From the NCBI GenBank assembly GCA_013152695.1, contig JAADFV010000020.1:1-10291 (forward strand): a stretch of 10,291 nucleotides of DNA. Reading direction: 5' to 3'. Of the stretch, positions 1 to 7,401 are shown piece after piece (position 1 is the stretch's first letter; each line of letters opens with the position of its first letter). Source of the DNA: Chloroflexota bacterium. GTDB taxonomy: Bacteria > Chloroflexota > Anaerolineae > J102. The notes under the pieces are model-generated. The model had not been told where the DNA came from, did not search any database, and worked only from the letters and a program-made list of their open reading frames with translations. Position numbers and translations under genes: made by a program.

Positions 1-45
1 CGGGAGCGCTGAGGCCCCCGCCGACCGTTTTGGGTTGTAAACCTT

Positions 46-1503
46 CTATTTCGGGAGTTCGCTCAATGAGATTCCCAGGGCCTTGGCTACGCCCTCACCA
101 TAGGCCGGATCGGCTTTCCAACAGTTACCGATGTGGCGCAGTTTGATCTCTTTGGGTATGTCGCCCATGGCGCGAGCAGTGTTCTCGAACAGTACCTGCT
201 GCTGTTCGCTGCTCATGGCGCGGAATAGGGCTCCGGGCTGGGAGTAGTAATCGTCGTCATCCTCGCGGTGATTCCAATGATCGGCCGCACCCTCGAGGGG
301 AAGAGGAGGCTCGCGGAATTGCGGTTGCTCTTGCCACTCGCCGTAGCTGTTAGGCTCATAGCCCAAGGTGCCTCCGTAATTATCGTCCACCCGCATGGCG
401 CCATCGCGATGAAAGGCATGAACGGGGCAGCGTGCGCGATTGACCGGAATGAGATAATGGTTGACTCCCAGGCGGTAACGTTGGGCATCGCCATAAGAAA
501 ACAGTCGCCCTTGCAGCATCTTATCGGGCGAGAAGCCGAGGCCGGGGACGATGTTGGCTGGGTTGAAAGCTGCCTGTTCCACCTCGGCAAAGTAGTTTTC
601 TGGATTTTTATTCAGCTCGAGCACCCCCACATCCATAAGTGGGTAATCCCGGTGTGGCCAGACTTTAGTCAAGTCGAAAGGATTGAAGGGGAATTTGGCG
701 GCCTCAGCTTCGGGCACCACCTGGATCTTCATATCCCAGCGAGGAAAATCTCCTCGTTCGATAGCCTCGAACAGATCACGCTGGTGGCTTTCCCGATCCT
801 TGCCGATGAGCGCTTCCGCCTCTTCATCACTCAAATTCTTGATGCCCTGGCGCGTTTTCAGGTGAAACTTGACCCAAAATCGCTCGCCCTCGGCATTGAT
901 CATGCTGTACGTATGACTGCCATAGCCGTTCATATGCCGATAAGATAAGGGAATACCCCGGTCACTCATGGTGATAGTCACCTGGTGCAGGGCTTCAGGA
1001 AGGCTGGTCCAGAAATCCCAGTTATTGCGAGCGCTGCGCATGTTCGTACGAGGATCGCGCTTGACAGCGTGGTTGAGATCAGGGAACTTGAGGGGATCAC
1101 GCAGGAAAAATACGGGTGTATTATTGCCAACCAGGTCCCAATTCCCCTCTTCGGTGTAAAATTTGATGGCAAAGCCACGGATATCGCGCTCAGCGTCGGC
1201 AGCACCTCGCTCGCCTGCCACCGTCGAGAAACGAACGAACAACTCCGTCTCCTTGCCTATCTCGGAGAATATCTTGGCCTTGGTATAGCGACTGATGTCG
1301 TGGGTGACGGTGAATGTTCCATATGCGCCCGATCCTTTGGCATGCATGCGCCGCTCGGGAATTACCTCACGGTCGAAGTGGGCCAGCTTTTCCAGAAACC
1401 AGACGTCCTGAAGAAGCTGCGGCCCGCGAGGCCCTGCCGTCATTACATTTTGGTTATCAGCAACAGGCGCGCCGACATTGTGGGTCAGTTTTTTCTTATT
1501 CAT
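46..1503 (-). CDS. katA: Monofunctional haem catalase, small-subunit type
   Basis: This 485-residue protein breaks down hydrogen peroxide to water and oxygen and should act as a cytoplasmic homotetramer with haem b. The sequence shows the catalase active-site block at residues 44-62 ([18 protein letters not shown]) with the distal catalytic His54. The block [12 protein letters not shown] with the distal Asn follows at about 127-128, and the proximal haem-ligand motif R333-L-F-S-Y337 comes next. The length and the absence of a C-terminal flavodoxin-like extension fit the short (clade 3) catalases, many of which bind NADPH. The ATG is preceded by AAAGGAG (minus strand, 1511-1517) seven bases upstream, which supports this start. 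The gene ends in TAG. It is a single gene separated by about 640 bases from the sugar operon upstream, so it is probably an independent oxidative-stress transcription unit. All key residues are intact and the family call is secure; the symbol is by family resemblance. Confidence 0.97.
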   Translation of the reverse strand: MNKKKLTHNVGAPVADNQNVMTAGPRGPQLLQDVWFLEKLAHFDREVIPERRMHAKGSGAYGTFTVTHDISRYTKAKIFSEIGKETELFVRFSTVAGERGAADAERDIRGFAIKFYTEEGNWDLVGNNTPVFFLRDPLKFPDLNHAVKRDPRTNMRSARNNWDFWTSLPEALHQVTITMSDRGIPLSYRHMNGYGSHTYSMINAEGERFWVKFHLKTRQGIKNLSDEEAEALIGKDRESHQRDLFEAIERGDFPRWDMKIQVVPEAEAAKFPFNPFDLTKVWPHRDYPLMDVGVLELNKNPENYFAEVEQAAFNPANIVPGLGFSPDKMLQGRLFSYGDAQRYRLGVNHYLIPVNRARCPVHAFHRDGAMRVDDNYGGTLGYEPNSYGEWQEQPQFREPPLPLEGAADHWNHREDDDDYYSQPGALFRAMSSEQQQVLFENTARAMGDIPKEIKLRHIGNCWKADPAYGEGVAKALGISLSELPK

Positions 1504-1718
1504 CTCTTATCTCCTTTGAGATTATGGCTCGAATACACTGAACGATTTAAGGATTGATGTAGCGAGACCAGCACATAGTGGGTCCTGTTTGAACGGCTGA
1601 AAATATGATCCCCTATCGTCTTGAGCAAAGAAAGTCGCTACACAATCTCTTAATGATCGAAGCCAACAGGCAAGCCCTGCTCCCTCGGGGATTAAGGCGG
1701 ACAATTCGCCCTTAACCC

Positions 1719-1748
1719 AGGATACACCTAGTAAGATAGCATTGTCAA
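1719..1748 (-). promoter_or_regulatory. Possible sigma-70-type promoter for the catalase gene
   Basis: On the minus strand a perfect TTGACA (1743-1748) is followed after 18 bases by TATCCT (1719-1724, four of six consensus positions). It would give a leader of about 210 bases before the catalase ATG. No PerR- or OxyR-like operator was recognised. The -10 box and the spacing are both imperfect, so this is a candidate only. Confidence 0.3.
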
Positions 1749-1794
1749 TGTTCTTTTTACGAGTTAGTACGTTTCAAAAAGAGGGCGGTTGGAA

Positions 1795-1850
1795 GGGGTA
1801 GCCCAGCCTTAGTTACTTCCCCCGTTTTTAACAAAAGCAGAAGCTACCCC
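1795..1850. repeat. Inverted repeat with 8-base perfect arms
   Basis: GGGGTAGC at 1795-1802 is the exact reverse complement of GCTACCCC at 1843-1850, with 40 bases between. It lies in the gene-free stretch between the catalase and the isomerase. No T-run follows either arm closely enough for a standard terminator. It could be the ends of a small decayed element or a chance match. Confidence 0.4.
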
Positions 1851-1897
1851 ACTCTAAGTGCAAACACAGAAGTGTAGTTAGATTCGAAAACACAATG

Positions 1898-2074
1898 TGT
1901 CACCCTGAACGGGTCGAATGTACAACTGACATGGCCACGAAACGCTAGCGAAGGGTCTAGCGGTCAATAAATCGCTAGATTCTTCACTAGAATTGGCACC
2001 ACGATGGGCCTTTTTGTGTTAATATTCGCATCCTTTTGATGTTTGTTGACCTTAAAAAGCCGTTCAGAATGACA
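1898..2074. repeat. Degenerate MITE-like element with terminal inverted repeats
   Basis: The left end TGTCACCCTGAAC (1898-1910) matches the reverse complement of the right end GTTCAGAATGACA (2062-2074) at 11 of 13 positions. Inside lies a second imperfect hairpin: arm 1943-1962 pairs with 1973-1992 at 15 of 20 positions around a 10-base loop, with GATTCTTC-type arm sequence. Termini reading TGTCATTCTGA and an internal AGATTCTTCGCT-like core are, from memory, typical of a short non-coding repeat dispersed through many bacterial genomes, including Chloroflexota. There is no coding capacity. The mismatches suggest an old, immobile copy. It sits just beyond the 3' end of the sugar operon, where its hairpin could also affect transcript ends. 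Confidence 0.6.
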
Positions 2075-2147
2075 GTGTAAGGGCGTATTTGTCAGGAAAT
2101 AACGTCAATTATCCCGCAACTTACGTGTTTGTGCTTAGCGAAGAAGA

Positions 2148-2849
2148 CTATCGTTTGCCCTTTTCAGGATGGTAATACTTGGGATAATCGCCGATGAGCA
2201 GATACAAAGGGGGTTCATCCTCTTCGATCGTCGGAAAACGAGCCACCGGTTCGATAAAGAAGTTATCATACTGATCATCATTCACCGAAGAAATCTCTCC
2301 CACCAAGACCCGATTCCCAGCAGCCCAAAAGCTATGTGCGCAGAATGGCACCAGGGTGATGCTCTCTCCTGGCGTCAAAGTTACTGTTTCCCCCGCTTTG
2401 AAAGTACGGCGAACACCATCAATGCTTACCGTTACATCTGTTTCCAACAGTTGCAGCTGCTCATTCGAGTTGAAAAGTCGAATGAATAGATCCCCACCAC
2501 CTCTGTTGATGATATCCTCCATCTTGACCTGATGAAAGTGCATCGGAACAACCTGACCCGCATTCACGATCATTATTTTCTCCGCATAAATTTTACCTCG
2601 TCCCGTCTTCAAATTCTCGGGCGCTCCGTTGCGAATTGTAAACAGAAAGAGGCCTTTTTTCTCGTAGTTACCTAATCCAAAATCGGTAATATCCCACCCC
2701 ATAGCGTAATCGACAATTTCACGAACCTCTTCACCTTTCGAGGCCCAATCCTCTGGGGTCCAGTAGGCAAAGGGGGGCAGATAAAAGCCATGTGATCTGA
2801 TAAATGCATCGGCATCACGCATAATCGCGTTGATTCTTGATCTTTTCAT
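2148..2849 (-). CDS. D-lyxose ketol-isomerase-family cupin enzyme
   Basis: This 233-residue protein matches the D-lyxose isomerase family, cupin enzymes that interconvert D-lyxose and D-xylulose and, in several members, D-mannose and D-fructose. The hallmark block at residues 91-119 (KIMIV..GQVVPMHFHQVKMEDIINRGGG) supplies the metal ligands His104, His106 and Glu111. The fourth ligand, His172, lies in the PFCAHSFWA strand. GEISSVNDD (184-192) is also typical. The length is usual for the family, and no signal peptide is present, so the enzyme is cytoplasmic. AGGAG lies seven bases before the ATG. It is the last gene of the minus-strand operon, 129 bases after the ATPase, and presumably isomerises the imported sugar. 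The exact substrate cannot be read from sequence; lyxose or mannose are the family precedents. Confidence 0.9.
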   Translation of the reverse strand: MKRSRINAIMRDADAFIRSHGFYLPPFAYWTPEDWASKGEEVREIVDYAMGWDITDFGLGNYEKKGLFLFTIRNGAPENLKTGRGKIYAEKIMIVNAGQVVPMHFHQVKMEDIINRGGGDLFIRLFNSNEQLQLLETDVTVSIDGVRRTFKAGETVTLTPGESITLVPFCAHSFWAAGNRVLVGEISSVNDDQYDNFFIEPVARFPTIEEDEPPLYLLIGDYPKYYHPEKGKR

Positions 2850-2978
2850 TAAAAAGCTCCTGGATTTTTAGATTTCAAGGTTAATATGGCTGTATTTTTC
2901 CGGGTTCGGCGATAACCACCGTCCCGCACGACCTTCTAATTTGCGTCAATACAAGAAAATATCCTCAAATTTCGTGGT

Positions 2979-3773
2979 TCAATCACCATTCTTATCTAAG
3001 GTTTTAGGGATGATGCCCATTTCGTGGACGGCTTCTGCACCGACCATGAGACTCACGATCTCGTCTGGAGTCGTCTCCGCGGCAATACGTTCCGCCACCT
3101 TCTGACCGCGACGCAGGATCACAATACGATCGGCTACGGCAAACACATCCTGCATGTTGTGGCTGATGAGAATGACAGGAACGCCTTGATCACGCAATGT
3201 GCGTACCAACACCAACACTTTGCGCTGCTCCGAGACCCCCAAGGCCGCGGTCGGTTCATCCATGATCATCAGCTTCGCGTTCCAGTAGATAGAACGGGCA
3301 ATGGCAACAGCCTGGCGCTGTCCACCCGACAGATTGCGGATCTGTTCTGTCAAAGAAGGAATGCGGATCTCGAGTCGGGAGAGGATATTCTCCGATTCAC
3401 TTCTCATCTTTCGCTGATCGAGGGTATGAATCAGTCCCCCCAAATAGGGATGCTTGAGTTCCCGGCCCAGAAAAATATTGGCGCTGACATCGAGACTTTC
3501 CGCCAATGCCAAATCCTGATAAATCGTCTCGATACCCATTTCACGCGCTTCGCGAGGCCCCATAAAGGTGACCTCCTCGCCGTTGAAGAAAATCTTCCCG
3601 CCGTCAGGCTGATAGACACCGGAGATCATTTTGATCAAAGTAGACTTGCCGGCGCCGTTATCGCCAACCAAACCTACCACCTCACCGACATTCACATCCA
3701 GACTGATACCATCAACAGCCACCAAACCGCCGAATCGTTTCGTAAGATTCTCTGTTCGTAACAAGGGCTCCAT
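2979..3773 (-). CDS. Sugar ABC transporter ATP-binding protein, single-domain FrcA type
   Basis: This 264-residue ATPase powers the sugar importer encoded with it and sits on the cytoplasmic face of the membrane. One complete nucleotide-binding domain is visible: Walker A GDNGAGKST (37-45), Q-loop Gln86, signature LSGGQ (148-152), Walker B LMIMDEP (168-174) with catalytic Glu173, and switch His205. Most ribose/xylose-class importers use a fused double ATPase of about 500 residues. This single-domain form resembles FrcA of fructose-type systems and must dimerise. The ATG is preceded by GGAGGT (minus strand, 3778-3783) four bases upstream. Only 15 bases separate it from the permease stop, so the two genes are co-transcribed. 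All catalytic motifs are intact. Confidence 0.95.
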   Translation of the reverse strand: MEPLLRTENLTKRFGGLVAVDGISLDVNVGEVVGLVGDNGAGKSTLIKMISGVYQPDGGKIFFNGEEVTFMGPREAREMGIETIYQDLALAESLDVSANIFLGRELKHPYLGGLIHTLDQRKMRSESENILSRLEIRIPSLTEQIRNLSGGQRQAVAIARSIYWNAKLMIMDEPTAALGVSEQRKVLVLVRTLRDQGVPVILISHNMQDVFAVADRIVILRRGQKVAERIAAETTPDEIVSLMVGAEAVHEMGIIPKTLDKNGD

Positions 3774-3788
3774 GATTACCTCCAGGTA

Positions 3789-4907
3789 TTAATTCGTGGT
3801 GCGACCGAACTGGTCGACAATCACAGCGAGAATGACCACTGCCCCCACGGCTACGAACTGCCAGAAGGGCAAAACGCCGAGGATCACCAGGCCAAAAGAA
3901 ATCGTGGCGACGATCAAAGAGCCGATGATCGTGCCAACGATGGTGCCTTCTCCCCCAAACAGACTGGCGCCGCCAATAACGACAGCGGCAATGGCAGTTA
4001 ACAGGGTCTGCTCGCCAGCATCACCCGCACCACTGGTAAAACGAGCCGTCCAGAGAACACCGGCCAGACCAGACAGCAATCCGGCAAGGGCATAGACCCA
4101 AATCAGGGTGCGGCGAACAGGGACACCCGCGCGCAAAGCAGCATCGAAATTGCTACCGATAGCGTACACATGCCGGCCAAACTGAGTTTTTGCGAGGATA
4201 AACCAACAAACAGCGACAGCGATAATGGTGACAAGAACAACGTTAGGCAGAATTGCAACAATGCTGCTTCGATCAGCCGGCATCGCTGTCGGCGGCAAGC
4301 GAAAAAGACTGACGCCATGTCCCGGCCAATAGTAAAAAATGTATCCGTTACCCAACTGCCCCAAATAGGAAGGCTGTTTGGCCACGGGATAGCCTCCAGA
4401 CATCAAAAATGCCGCGCCCCGCGCAATTCCCCCCATGCCAAGCGTGGTAATGAAGGGCGGCACCTTAATTTTAGCCACCAACAGGCCATTGAAAAAGCCA
4501 GGAATAGCACCGACAAGCATGGCGGCGATAAGACCGGCAGAAATGGTGATAAGAGGCGGGGCTCCTGCTGCGTAGAGAAATTTCATTACCAGAGCCGCGG
4601 CCACAGCTGACAATCCCAGGATCCACCCCAGAGACAGGTCAATCCCGGCGGTAATGATAACAAAAGTCTCGCCTAACCCTATCAATAAAATTTGTGTGGT
4701 AAAGATGAGAATCCCCTGGATGCTGCGAGCATTCAGGAAATTGACATCATTCATTGTTTTAGAAAGAACAGTAAAAAATATAACCAAAAAGAGGAGAAAT
4801 ATCCACGGCCATATCTGCCGGAGTATGTTCATAGCCGTTTTTTTGGTCATACGAGATGCAAATATTTGTTTTGTCGTTGACGGATTTGTATTATTGGTTG
4901 TGGTCAT
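3789..4907 (-). CDS. Sugar ABC transporter permease, FrcC/RbsC type
   Basis: This membrane subunit of a carbohydrate importer of the ribose/fructose/xylose class has about 372 residues. A short polar N-terminus precedes a series of hydrophobic segments, starting with a strongly hydrophobic stretch (WPWIFLLFLVIFF). The conserved cytoplasmic coupling region near the C-terminus is present (AAVVIGGASLFGGEGTIVGT), as is the GIDLSLGW motif typical of this permease family. The frame also opens five codons earlier at a TTG (4920-4922). I chose the ATG at 4905-4907 because GAGGGG (minus strand, 4911-4916) sits just before it and nothing similar precedes the TTG. It follows the binding-protein gene by about 190 bases containing a strong hairpin, and it runs almost directly into the ATPase gene. 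It should form a homodimer with two ATPase subunits. Confidence 0.93.
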   Translation of the reverse strand: MTTTNNTNPSTTKQIFASRMTKKTAMNILRQIWPWIFLLFLVIFFTVLSKTMNDVNFLNARSIQGILIFTTQILLIGLGETFVIITAGIDLSLGWILGLSAVAAALVMKFLYAAGAPPLITISAGLIAAMLVGAIPGFFNGLLVAKIKVPPFITTLGMGGIARGAAFLMSGGYPVAKQPSYLGQLGNGYIFYYWPGHGVSLFRLPPTAMPADRSSIVAILPNVVLVTIIAVAVCWFILAKTQFGRHVYAIGSNFDAALRAGVPVRRTLIWVYALAGLLSGLAGVLWTARFTSGAGDAGEQTLLTAIAAVVIGGASLFGGEGTIVGTIIGSLIVATISFGLVILGVLPFWQFVAVGAVVILAVIVDQFGRTTN

Positions 4908-5051
4908 ATTCCCCTCGGGCAATGTTCGGAATGAATGCCATCCTTAGCAAATGGGGCAAAATCAGTTCCGGTGCTCGGGCACTTTACACCAGTTTTCGTT
5001 CCTTAGATCATCAGGGCGTAGCGGCACGAGGATACCTTGGTGTCAGGGATC

Positions 5052-5085
5052 ATGACTGGCGAAGGGACGTTCCTTCGCCAGTCAT
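5052..5085 (-). promoter_or_regulatory. Intercistronic stem-loop between binding-protein and permease genes
   Basis: Bases 5052-5065 and 5072-5085 are perfect reverse complements (14 pairs) around the six-base loop GACGTT. In the minus-strand transcript the hairpin begins 13 bases after the binding-protein stop codon, and no T-run follows. It therefore looks like a processing or 3'-end-protecting hairpin, or a leaky terminator, rather than a full terminator. In maltose- and ribose-type operons such hairpins let the binding protein be made in excess over the membrane subunits; that role here is inference. Confidence 0.75.
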
Positions 5086-5098
5086 ACTGATTCTTGCT

Positions 5099-7120
5099 CT
5101 ATTGGTAGATGTACTTGGCTACGTCAGGATCATCGACATTGTCCAGCGTAATGACCTGATATCCGGTGGGGATGCGCTTGGGTATACTGGTCACGCCATC
5201 CAGATAGGCCATACCCATGGCCACAGCCAGATACCCCATGTCGGCCGGTTTCTGGGCGATAACCAGGTCGACGATGCCTTGGCGTAATTGCTCAATCGCC
5301 AGCTCGGTAGCATCGAAGGCGACGACCTTGACCTGACCGCTCAAACCCAGCTTCGATACAACCTTGCCTGCACCCTCGGCACTGAACACATTCGTGCCGA
5401 AAATACCGGCCAGATCGGGTACACGCTGCAGTACAGCTTCCACCTGGGCCTGTGCCTTGGAGGGATCATCGTCGTTGTAATCCACGCCGACCAGCTCGAC
5501 GTCGGGATATTTGTCCAAAGCCATTTTACAGCCCTCTTCGCGTTGATCTGTCGTGCTAATACCGGGCTTGACGTTCTGGATGTAGACCTTGCCTTTGCCG
5601 CCAATGGCTTCGACCAATGCCTCACAGGCAATCTGTCCGCCCAAAACATTGTCCGAACCAATGTAGGAGAGGGGGAACGTCACAGGACCGTTGGCATAGT
5701 CTCCGTCACCGATAAAGGTGTCCACGGTGATGATGGGCAAGCCTGTGTTCGCCGCATTCTGCAATGGTGCCACCATCGCCTCTTTGTCTACCGGTGCCAG
5801 GAAGAGGAAATCGAGATCACCTCTGGCGACCATCGCGTCCAACATCGGTGTCTGGATTGTTGCCCCCCAGTTCTCCGGGATCTGGGCAATCAGTTCGACA
5901 CCCAAATCAGATGCTGCCTGTTCTGCACCTCGCTGCATCGTGAAGTAGAAGGGATCCTGAACCCCTGCCAGGAATCCGAACTTCCGTCCCGCTGATCTTG
6001 ATACAGCCTCTCCTCCGCCGGCCGTGTAGATGTACTTGGCCACTTCGGGATCGTCCACATTATCTTTTGTGATAACCTGGTAGCCGGTGGGGATGCGTTT
6101 GGGCACGCTCGTTACACCATCCAGGTAGGCCATACCCATAGCCACAGCCAGATATCCCATATCGGCTGGCTTTTGGGCAATGACCAGATCGACGATTCCC
6201 TCACGTAACTGCTCGATCGCCAGCTCGGTGGCATCGAAGGCGACTACTTTCACCTGACCGCTCAAACCCAGCTTCGATACGACCTTGCCTGCACCCTCGG
6301 CGCTGAACACATTCGTACCGAAAATACCGGCCAGATCAGGTACACGCTGCAGTACAGCTTCCACCTGGGCCTGCGCCTTGGAGGGATCATCGTCGTTGTA
6401 ATCCACGCCAACCAGCTCGACATCGGGATATTTGTCCAAAGCCAGCTTACAGCCTTCTTCGCGCTGATCTGTCGTGCTAATACCGGGCTTGACGTTCTGG
6501 ATGTAGACCTTGCCTTTGCCACCAATGGCTTCGACCAATGCCTCACAGGCGATCTTTCCACCCAAAACATTGTCCGATCCAATGTAGGAGAGAGGGAAGG
6601 TCACGGGGCCATTGCGATAGTCGCCATCGCCGATGAAAGTGTCAACGGTAATGATGGGCAAGCCTGCATTCGCCGCATTCTGTAACGGCGCTACCATCGC
6701 TTCTTTGTCCACCGGCGCCAGGAAGAGAAGATCGAGGTCGCCTCTGGCTACCATGGCGTCTAACATGGGTGTTTGTATCGTGGCCCCCCAATTCTCGGGA
6801 ATTTGGGTAATCAATTCCACGCCAAAATCAGCTGCTGCTTGTTCCGCCCCTCGTTGCATTGTGAAGTAGAAGGGATCCTGTACGCCCGCCAGGAATCCGA
6901 TTTTAATCGTGCCTTGTTTCTTTGTCTCTGTCACCTCGCTTGCCTGTTCGGCTTCGGGGGTATTTGTGGGAGCAGCTTCGCTTTTTGCTGTCTCCTCAGT
7001 CTTTTCAACTGTTTTCTCCGTCGGTGCTGGGGTTGCTGCCGGGGCTGTTGCGCAAGCTGCGAGTACAAGACTCAACAATACAAATAGGCTGATTAATCCA
7101 AATAACTGGATGCGTCTCAT
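5099..7120 (-). CDS. Sugar-binding lipoprotein with two tandem binding domains
   Basis: This 673-residue extracellular substrate-binding subunit of the importer is about twice the usual length. The signal peptide is MRRIQ followed by a hydrophobic core and the lipobox LAAC, with lipidated Cys23. A low-complexity Ala/Thr/Pro/Glu linker covers residues 24-71. Two complete periplasmic-binding-protein (Peripla_BP_4-like) domains follow at 73-365 and 380-672, joined by a 14-residue linker (366-379) rich in Gly, Ala and Ser. The domains align without gaps at a period of 307 residues and differ at 13 of 293 positions, so both probably bind the same sugar. AGGAGG (minus strand, 7127-7132) lies six bases before the ATG. 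It is the first gene of the operon, facing the divergent regulator. The second copy has no signal peptide or lipobox, so this is a true in-frame fusion and not two genes. The sugar is not identifiable from sequence; the isomerase suggests lyxose or a hexose. Confidence 0.93.
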   Translation of the reverse strand: MRRIQLFGLISLFVLLSLVLAACATAPAATPAPTEKTVEKTEETAKSEAAPTNTPEAEQASEVTETKKQGTIKIGFLAGVQDPFYFTMQRGAEQAAADFGVELITQIPENWGATIQTPMLDAMVARGDLDLLFLAPVDKEAMVAPLQNAANAGLPIITVDTFIGDGDYRNGPVTFPLSYIGSDNVLGGKIACEALVEAIGGKGKVYIQNVKPGISTTDQREEGCKLALDKYPDVELVGVDYNDDDPSKAQAQVEAVLQRVPDLAGIFGTNVFSAEGAGKVVSKLGLSGQVKVVAFDATELAIEQLREGIVDLVIAQKPADMGYLAVAMGMAYLDGVTSVPKRIPTGYQVITKDNVDDPEVAKYIYTAGGGEAVSRSAGRKFGFLAGVQDPFYFTMQRGAEQAASDLGVELIAQIPENWGATIQTPMLDAMVARGDLDFLFLAPVDKEAMVAPLQNAANTGLPIITVDTFIGDGDYANGPVTFPLSYIGSDNVLGGQIACEALVEAIGGKGKVYIQNVKPGISTTDQREEGCKMALDKYPDVELVGVDYNDDDPSKAQAQVEAVLQRVPDLAGIFGTNVFSAEGAGKVVSKLGLSGQVKVVAFDATELAIEQLRQGIVDLVIAQKPADMGYLAVAMGMAYLDGVTSIPKRIPTGYQVITLDNVDDPDVAKYIYQ
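5105..5983 (-). repeat. Second (C-terminal) copy of the duplicated binding domain
   Basis: This encodes residues 380-672. Its counterparts of the first-copy substitutions are Ala476, Gln496, Met533 and Leu659. By hand count, bases 5341-5640 match the first copy at 285 of 300 positions. Flanking blocks match less well: 102 of 120 for 5221-5340, 152 of 180 for 5641-5820 and 48 of 60 for 5881-5940. Confidence 0.95.
6026..6904 (-). repeat. First (N-terminal) copy of the duplicated binding domain
   Basis: This encodes residues 73-365 of the lipoprotein. It matches the second copy codon for codon at an offset of 921 bases. The substitutions that distinguish it include Arg169, Lys189, Leu226 and Lys352. 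Most base differences from the other copy are synonymous. Confidence 0.95.
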
Positions 7121-7281
7121 TGTTCTCCTCCTGAGGTATGTGAGAAACAGTTCCGATAGAAATAGGTTTGATTTTGGTTGAGCGAATTCAAATCTTTGGC
7201 TAGACTACCTCCTTTTTCCATTTTGTCGGATGTTATTGGTCGAGAGTTACCGGAGAAGGGTGCAAAATGATTGTTCACCCT

Positions 7282-7310
7282 ATATTAGTCAATAGTACTG
7301 GTCTTGTCAC
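7282..7310 (-). promoter_or_regulatory. Candidate promoter of the sugar-uptake operon
   Basis: On the minus strand GTGACA (7305-7310, five of six consensus positions) is followed after 17 bases by TAATAT (7282-7287, four of six). The transcript would have a leader of about 155 bases before the lipoprotein ATG. The TGACCGA element at 7321-7335 lies just upstream of the -35 box, where a bound regulator could act. Confidence 0.35.
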
Positions 7311-7320
7311 CACTCAATAG

Positions 7321-7335
7321 TGACCGATTTTGTCC
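7321..7335. promoter_or_regulatory. Candidate operator copy, TGACCGATTTTGTCC
   Basis: This element shares TGACCGAT and the flanking pattern with the element at 7381-7395; the 19-base contexts 7317-7335 and 7377-7395 agree at 14 positions. The two copies are 60 bases apart, one near each of the two opposed promoters. Part of it (ATTTTGTCCGA, 7327-7337) recurs with one mismatch at 7220-7230 in the operon leader. Binding by the divergent regulator is inference. Confidence 0.4.
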
Positions 7336-7373
7336 GAATCATCCAATCTGGCCAAAACAGGACGACAACATCC

Positions 7374-7401
7374 TTGACAATGACCGATAATGACCTACAA
7401 T
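7374..7401 (+). promoter_or_regulatory. Promoter of the regulator gene
   Basis: A perfect TTGACA (7374-7379) and near-perfect TACAAT (7396-7401, five of six) are separated by 16 bases. The regulator ATG lies about 50 bases downstream of the predicted start site. The -10 box falls in the centre of the inverted repeat 7382-7417, the arrangement expected for autorepression. Confidence 0.55.

Larger units (their letters stand above)
1504..2147. other. Gene-free intergenic stretch
   Basis: No convincing gene is present on either strand. The stretch holds the catalase ribosome-binding site and leader, a candidate promoter near 1719-1748, the inverted repeat 1795-1850 and the MITE-like repeat 1898-2074. 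No hairpin-plus-T-run terminator was found downstream of the isomerase stop (2148) on the minus strand. Confidence 0.6.

Noticed and set aside
268..948. Plus-strand open frame of 226 codons opposite the catalase gene
   Set aside because: It overlaps a well-supported catalase with all catalytic residues, and its translation shows no recognisable domain.
3024..3761. Plus-strand open frame of 245 codons opposite the ATPase gene
   Set aside because: It lies entirely within the antisense of an intact ABC ATPase and has no family resemblance.
4908..4922. TTG start adding five residues to the permease
   Set aside because: No ribosome-binding site precedes the TTG, while GAGGGG lies just before the ATG at 4905-4907.
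5051..5098. The hairpin as a rho-independent terminator of the binding-protein gene
   Set aside because: No T-run follows the stem on the minus strand, and the downstream genes need transcription from this operon because no separate promoter was evident.
5288..5995. Plus-strand open frame of 235 codons opposite the second binding domain
   Set aside because: A shadow of the lipoprotein gene; similar antisense frames recur opposite the first copy simply because the DNA is duplicated.
5986..6025. Possible hidden stop or frameshift separating the two binding domains into two genes
   Set aside because: The frame reads through the 14-residue linker cleanly, and the second copy has no signal peptide, start codon or ribosome-binding site of its own.
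7206..7213. AGGAGG-like string on the minus strand as evidence of a leader peptide
   Set aside because: No start codon lies at a usable distance downstream, and no short open frame with sense follows.
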